From assembly GCA_022560615.1 (NCBI GenBank), contig JADFSR010000014.1, positions 28,875 through 92,874 on the forward strand: a stretch of DNA of 64,000 nucleotides, given 5' to 3'. Below the pieces are notes generated by a model. It did not search any database, was not told the DNA's origin, and worked only from the letters and a program-made list of their open reading frames with translations. Origin of the DNA: Gemmatimonadota bacterium. Lineage in GTDB: Bacteria > Gemmatimonadota > Gemmatimonadetes > Longimicrobiales > Gaopeijiaceae. Shown in pieces: positions 42,328 to 48,969 of this stretch. A program made the position numbers and the translations under genes. The stretch's first letter is position 1; every line of letters begins with the position of its first letter.

Positions 42328-42834
42328 TCAAGGCGTGCAGCGTGGTTCCACATCGCGATACACCTCGTGGCAGACATAACACGCTTCTACGACGTCGTTG
42401 GTGGCGTCACTCGCGGCTTCTTGATCTTTGGCCCGCGCCGCGACCAACATGACGTCCGCCGCGTCCTTCAGCCCCTGTGTGAACTGGGCCCAATTGGGCT
42501 GTGACAACGGCACCGGCCGACCGTTCTCGCAACGGCGTCCGGGGATCGTGATGAGGTTGGCCGCCTCGCCCAAGGCGATCGCCGCGTTCTCGATCATCTG
42601 CCATCCCCCGTAGATTCCGGAGAAGCGCGCCGTGGCACCTACCCCCGCGGCCACTGGCGGCGGATTGTCGGGATCGATCGACTGGACGTCGAACAGGATG
42701 TTGGAGTTCGTGAACAGGATGCCCCGCATCACCTGCGCAAGGTTGCCCATGGGTTCGGGAGCGGGCAGGCCTGCCGTGCTCGCGCTCGCGCACGCGGCGA
42801 GCAACAGTACAAGAGCGGTGCCGACGAATCGCAT
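42328..42834 (-). CDS. c-type cytochrome lipoprotein (second copy)
   Basis: A 168-aa exported heme protein. The lipoprotein signal is MRFVGTALVLLLAAC, and a C-terminal CYVCH heme motif is in VVEACYVCHEVYRDVEPRC. The layout and length match the cytochrome at 39836: the gene pairs (cytochrome plus DUF6644) look like two copies of one module, one of which has lost its membrane partner (40336). The start is placed at 42834, preceded by AAAGGTG. Confidence 0.78.
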   Translation of the reverse strand: MRFVGTALVLLLAACASASTAGLPAPEPMGNLAQVMRGILFTNSNILFDVQSIDPDNPPPVAAGVGATARFSGIYGGWQMIENAAIALGEAANLITIPGRRCENGRPVPLSQPNWAQFTQGLKDAADVMLVAARAKDQEAASDATNDVVEACYVCHEVYRDVEPRCTP

Positions 42835-42940
42835 GGCACACCTTTCGAGGAAGACAGTGGGAAGGCGTTGGAACGCCTCAACAAATCGGCGGCGTCGGTG
42901 GTTGTCAATAGCCGCTCGACGACTCCAGCTTATGGGTCCT

Positions 42941-43039
42941 GCGTTGATGCCGAAAGGCGTTGAGCACTGCCATTTCGGGCGGTGAATGCACCCGCCACAC
43001 ATGTGAGAACCGCGTTGACGCCGAAAGGCGTTGAGCACT
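42941..43039. repeat. Two 28-bp repeats separated by 43 bp, CRISPR-like
   Basis: GCGTTGATGCCGAAAGGCGT plus TGAGCACT occurs at 42941-42968, and again with one change (GACGCC) at 43012-43039. The core GCC-GAAA-GGC forms a small hairpin, as CRISPR repeats often do. There are only two units, the 43-bp spacer is long, and no cas gene is in the window. It may be an array relic or another small repeat family. Confidence 0.4.
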
Positions 43040-43192
43040 AGTCACGGGCCCTGGCGGGCTCACACCAATGCGAGGGGTCCGCTCGCGGTTTGGCAACCGC
43101 GTCCGCATCTTGAGCGCATGAGTGCCCCGGACCTCATCACCAGCGTAAACGCGATCGTGTTCTCCTAGTAGTTTCCTAGGCCGATCTGTCGC

Positions 43193-43642
43193 TCAGCACC
43201 TACCCCTTGCTCGCCGTGCAGCCAGGCGCTCGGCGTCACCTGGGGCACCCGTCCCGGACGAGCCCAAGAACATCTTGGTGCCGTCGGTGAACGTCACGTC
43301 GCGCCCGTTGGCACGCAGCAGCGAGTGGTCCTTCGCCTGGTATCCATCGACTATGAGCACGGTACCCGGCGACAGGCATTCGCGGGTGAGTCCGCGGCGA
43401 AGGAGGACGTTGGGTGTGCCCCCCTCCACCATCCAGACTTCACTCGTGCCGTCTGGCTTCTCGATTTCCAGGTGGATCCACGAGTGTGGGTTCACCCACT
43501 CGAGCTTCACGATCTTGCCCTCGAGTCGAACCGGAGCGTCCTTGTCGAACTCCGCACCGAAGGCATGGTGTGCCATGAGCGGAGCTGCCACCAGGCCGAG
43601 AGCCAGGGCGCCTATAGTCAACGCGGTGTACGTCTTTCGCAT
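43193..43642 (-). CDS. DUF6152-family exported protein
   Basis: A 149-aa secreted protein. The signal peptide MRKTYTALTIGALALGLVAA ends at MAHHAF, and the mature protein begins with HHAF, as is typical of DUF6152. Then come RLEGKIVKLEWVNPHSWIHL and RANGRDVTFTDGTKMFLG. It is probably a periplasmic OB-fold-like, metal- or substrate-binding protein; the role is unknown. It is the last gene of a three-gene minus-strand set with the two secreted paralogues upstream (4-bp gap). GAGG precedes the start. Confidence 0.78.
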   Translation of the reverse strand: MRKTYTALTIGALALGLVAAPLMAHHAFGAEFDKDAPVRLEGKIVKLEWVNPHSWIHLEIEKPDGTSEVWMVEGGTPNVLLRRGLTRECLSPGTVLIVDGYQAKDHSLLRANGRDVTFTDGTKMFLGSSGTGAPGDAERLAARRARGRC

Positions 43643-43646
43643 GTGA

Positions 43647-44738
43647 TTACCTCGCATCTGGCTGATTGGGAGGGCCTTCACGTTCTTGTGCTCGCGCACC
43701 CCTTAACACGTTGGCGAGCGCGTAGTTCCCCTCGTGGCACGCGTATTCGTACACGAGCCCGTCCAGCGCCTTGAAGGGCACCTCGCCACTAAACGGGCCG
43801 CTGAGCATCGTGGGGTCGTCGATGGTGAACTCGTAGTTGATCGTGTGCTCGTCGGCCCGCGTAAACCGCTCTGTGACTTTGATGTTCTCGGACGGATTGA
43901 AGGCGGCCGGGGGATAGCCGGCGAGGTTCTGCTCGGGATGGATGTTCGTTGTCTCCACCACGAGGGTGTCACCCTGCCACCGACCCCACGAGTCGCCCAT
44001 CCATGGACGCATGTGCGCCGGCAGTGGTTCGGGCGTGCCGAGCCGGATGATACGGACGTCATGAACCATTTCGGTCATGATCATCACGTAGTCGGCGGTC
44101 TGCACAATCGTGTAGTTGTTGTTGTAGAAATAGTTTGGCAGCATCGGCGGGCCGCCGTTGGAGCCGAATGACATGATGCAGCGCTCGGCGAGCCCTCGAC
44201 TCTCCGGGTTGTCGTACTCCCCGATGCGTCGCTGGAATGCGAGGCGTTCCTCCGTGCGACGCCGGCCCTCCTCCGATAGAGGCGGCCTGCGGCCGTCGGG
44301 CGGATCGACGATCAGCGAGCTGCGGGCCTCCCCGTTGAAGACGGCGATGTCGTCGCCGCCATCGATGTAGAAGAAATTGTACCCCCCCACTGCACCACCA
44401 CCCGCGTCGAAGAGGAGATTCCCTGTGAACTCGCCACCCACGGGGGGCAGGCCGCGATCGGGATCACTGTCTGCCAGCTGTTCCCGGATGAAGTCCTGCT
44501 GGCCGCTCTCGAGCGCGGCGACCTGCTCCGGAGTCAGCACGGGCCCCACTCCAGCTGGACGCAGCATCGGTGTCATGGTCGCGTTGGACCAGCTCCCCTG
44601 CAGGTCCGGGTGACCATCCGCGGTGCGCGGCACGACCCACTTGTCGTTCCTTTGCTGCGCCTCCATGGCCACTGGCGTCACCGCCGCCATCGAGACGACC
44701 GCGAGCAGCATAAGCGGTACGAATCGCCCGAGGCCCAT
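43647..44738 (-). CDS. Secreted protein of unknown function (paralogue A)
   Basis: A 363-aa exported protein: signal peptide GRFVPLMLLAVVSMAAVTPV, then WVVPRTADGHPDLQGSWSN, a start shared with many secreted proteins of Acidobacteria/Gemmatimonadetes-type genomes. Later landmarks are RRIGEYDNPESRGLAERCIM, HVRPWMGDSWGRWQGDTLVV-type sequence (here MRPWMGDSWGRWQGDTLVVE) and ERFTRADEHTINYEFTIDDP. It is predicted to be beta-rich, with no catalytic motif I can name. ATG at 44738 has AGGAG at good spacing. It is 7 bp from its paralogue upstream. Confidence 0.7.
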   Translation of the reverse strand: MGLGRFVPLMLLAVVSMAAVTPVAMEAQQRNDKWVVPRTADGHPDLQGSWSNATMTPMLRPAGVGPVLTPEQVAALESGQQDFIREQLADSDPDRGLPPVGGEFTGNLLFDAGGGAVGGYNFFYIDGGDDIAVFNGEARSSLIVDPPDGRRPPLSEEGRRRTEERLAFQRRIGEYDNPESRGLAERCIMSFGSNGGPPMLPNYFYNNNYTIVQTADYVMIMTEMVHDVRIIRLGTPEPLPAHMRPWMGDSWGRWQGDTLVVETTNIHPEQNLAGYPPAAFNPSENIKVTERFTRADEHTINYEFTIDDPTMLSGPFSGEVPFKALDGLVYEYACHEGNYALANVLRGARAQEREGPPNQPDAR

Positions 44739-44745
44739 CATTCTC

Positions 44746-45618
44746 CTATCTGCCGATGGGATTCTTGCGGAGATGTCCATAGATGAGCTCCTCTACGAAC
44801 TCGACGCACTTGAACTGACCGAGTCGCGCGTCCGCGTTGATATGGCGGTACAGTGGCAAGCTGATGGTCCACGGGCGAGAGAACGTGTTCGGGTCTTCCA
44901 ACGTCGCTTCGTAAAGCAGGTGGTCGGGGCCGGTCATGGTGTACCGCTCGACCACTTTTAGTGACGCGCTGAAGTGGTTGCCCGCCCGGTCCAACCAGGC
45001 CTGACCATTGAAGCCGGTGGCCTCGACCACGAAGACGTCGCCTTCCCACCGGCCGACAGACTGGCCCATCCACGTGTCGATCTGGGCTGGGCCCGGGTCC
45101 TCGAGATAGATGTCTCTCACGGCACCGGCGTATTCGTACACCATGAAGACCTTGCTCTCGCTCTGGAAGATCTGGAACGGGAACGGCATGTACGTCGCCC
45201 TAGGCACGCCGGGCAGATAGCACTTGATCTCCGGATCACGATCGAGCCAGTTCTCGCGGTTCTCATTCCGTAGAGTGAGCGCCGCGGGCAGGTAGGGGAT
45301 CTCACCCCCGACGACGATGCCATTGCCTGAGGGGACCGAACCAACTGCGCCGAAAGCCACGATCTCGTGCCTGGGTACGGGAACGACCGGGCCTGGCTGC
45401 ATCGCTAGCGCGGCGCGTGCGGTGTGGGGCTCGATGTCCCAGTGGGCGTTACCAAGCGCCTGCCAGATGCCGTTGATGTCAGGATTGCCAGAGGCAAGCC
45501 TCGGGATATCGCTGCGCTGGGCTCGAACCGCGGCTGGCACAAAGGCGGCCACGGCGAGGACGCAGATGACCGCTGAGCCCAGACGTGGCATCCGCGATCG
45601 GCTGACGCACGAATTCAA
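44746..45618 (-). CDS. Secreted protein of unknown function (paralogue B)
   Basis: A 290-aa exported protein of the same family as the gene at 43647: ASGNPDINGIWQALGNAHWD after the signal peptide (AVICVLAVAAFVPAAVRAQ), then DPEIKCYLPGVPRATYMPFP, TWMGQSVGRWEGDVFVVEAT and ERYTMTGPDHLLYEATLEDP. The shared blocks suggest one fold. TTG at 45618 is preferred because GGGAGG lies 6 bp upstream; ATG at 45591 is the alternative. It is the first gene of the three-gene operon ending with DUF6152. The 245 bp beyond it (45619-45863) contain nothing I recognise. Confidence 0.7.
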   Translation of the reverse strand: MNSCVSRSRMPRLGSAVICVLAVAAFVPAAVRAQRSDIPRLASGNPDINGIWQALGNAHWDIEPHTARAALAMQPGPVVPVPRHEIVAFGAVGSVPSGNGIVVGGEIPYLPAALTLRNENRENWLDRDPEIKCYLPGVPRATYMPFPFQIFQSESKVFMVYEYAGAVRDIYLEDPGPAQIDTWMGQSVGRWEGDVFVVEATGFNGQAWLDRAGNHFSASLKVVERYTMTGPDHLLYEATLEDPNTFSRPWTISLPLYRHINADARLGQFKCVEFVEELIYGHLRKNPIGR

Positions 45619-45863
45619 GTCACGCCTCCCGAGTCTGTAGTTGGAACGTACCGAAAGAATGTGCGGCGCGCCGCGGCATCTAGCCAGGGTGGCTGCAAAT
45701 CATGACCTAGCGGGGGGGGGCAGCCAACTCTTCCGCGCGCCTGCCCATCCATTACCATTGCCGCGATGAACTACGCCTGTCGAATTTCCGCATCCAACAG
45801 CACATGACCGAAACGAAGAGCCTGGACATAGAAGTCATCTCTAGGGCTCCCCACTCCTGCAGA

Positions 45864-46418
45864 TCACGTGCCCTCGAACTCGCAAAGCGCGAAGCAGTCA
45901 CAGCCGAGGGCACGGAGTCGGTCCGCGCCTCCGAGGTCGGGCAGATCGATGACGAAGCAGGCCTCGACGACGGTGCCACCCACTCCTCGGATCAGCTCGA
46001 CCGCTGCCGATGCGGTGCCTCCCGTGGCGATCAGGTCGTCAACGAGCAGGACGTCGTCTCCCTCCGAGATCGCGTGCGCGTGCATCTCAATGCGGTCGGT
46101 CCCGTATTCGAGCTGGTAGTCCGCGCCAACAACTTCACCCGGCAGCTTACCGGCTTTGCGAATGGGGATGAAACCGACCCCCAACTGATAGGCGACGGCG
46201 CTGCCGAAGATGAACCCCCGAGCCTCGATCCCCGCGACGAGGTCGATGCCTGCACCGGTATACCGCTGCACCATGCTGTCCACCGCCGTACGCAACCCGC
46301 GAGCATTCTCCAGGAGCCCGGTGACGTCTCGGAAGAGAATCCCATCGTGAGGGTAATCCGGGACGGTGCGGATGTAGGACTTGATCGAGCCTTGCGGCGG
46401 TTCGGGCGGGCGTGGCAT
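45864..46418 (-). CDS. apt: Adenine phosphoribosyltransferase
   Basis: A 184-aa purine-salvage enzyme that makes AMP from adenine and PRPP. The PRPP-binding motif is VLLVDDLIATGGTASAAVEL. SYIRTVPDYPHDGILFRDVT and AGIEARGFIFGSAVAYQLGV are signature APT segments. Length and order are normal. It is translationally coupled to the ZIP-like transporter upstream by a one-base overlap (TGATG). Confidence 0.95.
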   Translation of the reverse strand: MPRPPEPPQGSIKSYIRTVPDYPHDGILFRDVTGLLENARGLRTAVDSMVQRYTGAGIDLVAGIEARGFIFGSAVAYQLGVGFIPIRKAGKLPGEVVGADYQLEYGTDRIEMHAHAISEGDDVLLVDDLIATGGTASAAVELIRGVGGTVVEACFVIDLPDLGGADRLRALGCDCFALCEFEGT

Positions 46419-47038
46419 CACATGCTCTTCGTCGCGTGATGCCGATGATCGTGACGGCCCTGATGAAAGACCACGTGCACGAGGCTGCCGCTCACGAAGG
46501 CCTGGTAGTACTCGACGCCGGTTCCGTGCTGGCCGCCGTCCAGGCCTGCGGCGAGCAGGTACCCGATCAGGGTCGCGAGCACGATCGTCGCGACGCCCGC
46601 AACGCCGGCCCACGTGCCGTGCCGAGGCCGGATGAGCCACCAAATGACCAGGCTGACCGGGATGCGGTGCAGGATCACGGCCAACCCGAACGCCAAACCG
46701 ACCGTGCCTCCGGACCCGAAGGCGGCTCCTTCCAGAAGCGCGTGCAGCGCCAGACCGGAGAGCCCAACGATGATGGCGAAGTTGTCTGTGTGCGCCTCGA
46801 ACGCGTGTGACGCCCGTTCGCACAGGTTGGGCAGGAGTAGGCCTGCCACCATGACCAGAGGCAGGAGGAGGCTACGATCTTCCCACGCGAACGGCACGAT
46901 CTGCCACGCCACGAGCAGCGGTACCGCCAGATAGACGAAACCGTCAACCAGGCGTACGGCTTTGGGGTGTCCGTGGAGGCCGCCATAAAGCGCCGGCCCG
47001 ATCGCTGGTGCCGCGAGTGCGGCGACGAGGAACAGCAT
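46418..47038 (-). CDS. ZIP-like metal transporter
   Basis: A 206-aa membrane protein with about six or seven helices. HALLEGAAFGSGG and AVILHRIPVSLVIWWL are the ZIP signature helices IV and V, with His residues that bind divalent metal. The C-terminal tail is histidine-rich (VVFHQGRHDHRHHATK), as in Zn/Fe/Mn-handling proteins. The direction would be uptake into the cytosol if it is a typical ZIP. It is shorter than most ZIPs, lacking the first helices. It is co-translated with apt; the link may be only genomic. Confidence 0.72.
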   Translation of the reverse strand: MLFLVAALAAPAIGPALYGGLHGHPKAVRLVDGFVYLAVPLLVAWQIVPFAWEDRSLLLPLVMVAGLLLPNLCERASHAFEAHTDNFAIIVGLSGLALHALLEGAAFGSGGTVGLAFGLAVILHRIPVSLVIWWLIRPRHGTWAGVAGVATIVLATLIGYLLAAGLDGGQHGTGVEYYQAFVSGSLVHVVFHQGRHDHRHHATKSM

Positions 47039-47185
47039 GCGAGAAGATGGCCAGGATGAGCGCCGGCTGCGAGGCCTCCCGACCGGAACGCGTGGGCCCC
47101 TGCGGGGGAGTTAGGCTTGGTAAGAGAGGCTGCGAAGCGGCGTAACGGAATGAGGGTGAACCTCGAGAGATCGGAGCAGATTGCA

Positions 47186-47602
47186 GTGAATCTTCCTAGA
47201 GTAGATCGTCGCCTCCTGATGACGGCCGTGGCATTCCTCTTGGTCGGATGCACGAACGCGGAGGGTCCGCCGGTGTCTGCGACCGTCATCATCGAGGCAT
47301 CGGTATCGGCAGAGGAGCCGCTCATTCTCACGGTGTCCACGAGTTTCGACGTCGTAACGAGTGGGGAGATCGTCTACACAAACCTCGACTCGATCACGAT
47401 CACCGGGAACTACAACGAGCAGTTCGCTCTCAATTCTGAAGCGCGCTTCACAGCGAAGCTTCTGAACGAGCACAGCACCGAGGAACCGGTGCGGCTCTCG
47501 GTCCTGATCGACGGGGGTACGGAGTACGACGAGATCGTTGTGCTCGGACAAGGTGGCTTTCTGCAGTATGTGTACCGCTTTCAGGCTTTGGTGGGTTTCT
47601 GA
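47186..47602 (+). CDS. Small lipoprotein of unknown function
   Basis: A 138-aa lipoprotein: basic start NLPRVDRRLL, hydrophobic MTAVAFLLVGC with an L-V-G-C lipobox, then a beta-rich mature part (LTVSTSFDVVTSGEIVYTNL ... YDEIVVLGQGGFLQYVYRF), possibly an immunoglobulin-like fold. GTG at 47186 follows GGAG; in-frame starts upstream (ATG 47150) would give an oddly long leader. I recognise no family. Confidence 0.6.
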   Translation: MNLPRVDRRLLMTAVAFLLVGCTNAEGPPVSATVIIEASVSAEEPLILTVSTSFDVVTSGEIVYTNLDSITITGNYNEQFALNSEARFTAKLLNEHSTEEPVRLSVLIDGGTEYDEIVVLGQGGFLQYVYRFQALVGF

Positions 47603-47635
47603 CGGGGTGATCGGAACAGCGTGGTGGGCCGCTCG

Positions 47636-47760
47636 CCACTCCCGTTCGATCGTGCCCGGTGGCTTCGACGTCACGTCCAGAGCCAGGCTGGTGATCCCGT
47701 CCAGGCTCAGAATCTGATCCCGCCTCTCGGACATCAGTCGGGAAGGCGATTCCACCGGCG
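47636..47760 (-). pseudogene. GMP synthase (guaA) C-terminal remnant
   Basis: Minus-strand translation reads RRDQILSLDGITSLALDVTS KPPGTIEREW. The end of GuaA is normally '...V.DVTSKPPGTIEWE', so this is the last 25-30 residues of a GMP synthase gene with a changed Trp and no normal stop. The rest is absent. It lies just downstream of the small lipoprotein gene and ahead of the feo operator. Confidence 0.55.
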
Positions 47761-47858
47761 TCGATCTGGCTCCGTAGATCGGCGTGCTCCACAAGACCGG
47801 GTTCGAGCTCGTGGGGGATGGCTCGGAAGGGCCCTTGCGCCCGGCGGGATGTTGTCCA

Positions 47859-47878
47859 AATTTAGGCACGCCTAAATT
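47859..47878 (+). promoter_or_regulatory. DtxR/MntR-type operator upstream of the feo operon
   Basis: AATTTAGGC-AC-GCCTAAATT is a perfect 9-bp inverted repeat with a 2-bp centre. It resembles DtxR/IdeR/MntR-family operators (TTAGG...CCTAA). It lies 50 bp upstream of the gene for a DtxR/MntR-like regulator fused to FeoA domains, so autoregulation is likely. Confidence 0.75.
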
Positions 47879-47928
47879 ACGGGAGCCGCCTCCGGCGCTG
47901 GCTCCGTCCACCCAAGTCCGACATCCGT

Positions 47929-48969
47929 ATGGTCAATCCCGCTCTCGCACTCTCTGTCTTCGCGCTGCTGGTCGCGGTCCTCGCGCTCGTCTTCTGGCCG
48001 CGACGGGGCGTGTACGCGCGATTCGCACACGTGGCGCTACTAACCGAGCGTGTTCGCCTCGAGGACGCGCTCAAGCACGTGTACACGTGGGAGCAAGCCG
48101 GCCGAGTCAGCACTCTCGAGAGCCTTGCTGGGCGTCTCGATATCTCGCGGGCGAGGGCCGCCACGCTGCTGAAGCGCCTCACTGAGCTGGGTCTGATCCG
48201 CACTGATGATGAAGGTCCCGCGCTATCTGAGGATGGACGCGAGCAGGCGCTGCGCCTCGTCCGCACACACCGTCTTTGGGAGCGTTACCTCGCGGACCGG
48301 ACTGGTGTGCCCGCGACCGAGTGGCACGATGAGGCCGAGCGCGTGGAGCACAGCCTCTCCGCAGAGCAGGCGGAAGCGCTCTCGGCTCGGCTCGGACACC
48401 CGCGCTGGGACCCACACGGCGACCCGATTCCGACACCGAGTGGTGACTTGCCGGAAGTCGAGCGGCTGAGCCTCGCGGGAGCGCTCGCCGGGCGTACGGT
48501 CGAAGTAGTGCACCTCGAGGACGAACCGCGAGAGATCTTCGACGCGTTGCTCACCCAGGGTCTCAATCTCGGCGTGCGGCTCTCCGTCGTGGCACGCGAC
48601 GACCGACGCGTGCGTATCGCCAGCGGGGGTCGCGAGTGGTCGGTCGATCTCGTCGATGCCCGCAACGTGACCGTGCGCGTGCTCGCCGAGGGCGAGAGGG
48701 CCAAGGGTCCCTCGGAGACGCTGGCCGACCTCGCGCCCGGTGAAGTGGGTCGGGTTCTAGACCTCTCGCCGGCGTGCCGCGGACAGCAGCGTCGGCGGCT
48801 GCTCGACCTCGGGGTGGTCAAAGGGACGGAGATTACCGCCGAGATGACGAGCGCCGCGGGCGATCCGGTCGCCTACCTCATTCGCGGTGCGCTCATCGCG
48901 CTGCGTCGTGGCCAGGCCGAGTGGGTTCTCATCGAGCGTGTCGAGACCGCGGCGGAGGTCGCTTCCTGA
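47929..48969 (+). CDS. Membrane-anchored MntR/DtxR-like regulator fused to two FeoA domains
   Basis: A 346-aa protein with an unusual order. An N-terminal membrane helix (residues 4-23, LALSVFALLVAVLALVFW) is followed by a winged-helix DtxR-type domain (about 40-108, with SRARAATLLKRLTELGLI as recognition helix). A metal-binding/dimerisation domain spans about 109-170, and two FeoA (SH3-like) domains lie at about 182-252 and 263-338. Metal ligands match MntR rather than DtxR: Asp46, His114, Glu137, Glu140 and His141 align with MntR Asp8, His77, Glu99, Glu102 and His103. MntR Glu11 is Lys here. It probably senses Mn or Fe and controls feoB1 from the membrane. Its stop overlaps the feoB1 start by one base. 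Confidence 0.82.
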   Translation: MVNPALALSVFALLVAVLALVFWPRRGVYARFAHVALLTERVRLEDALKHVYTWEQAGRVSTLESLAGRLDISRARAATLLKRLTELGLIRTDDEGPALSEDGREQALRLVRTHRLWERYLADRTGVPATEWHDEAERVEHSLSAEQAEALSARLGHPRWDPHGDPIPTPSGDLPEVERLSLAGALAGRTVEVVHLEDEPREIFDALLTQGLNLGVRLSVVARDDRRVRIASGGREWSVDLVDARNVTVRVLAEGERAKGPSETLADLAPGEVGRVLDLSPACRGQQRRRLLDLGVVKGTEITAEMTSAAGDPVAYLIRGALIALRRGQAEWVLIERVETAAEVAS

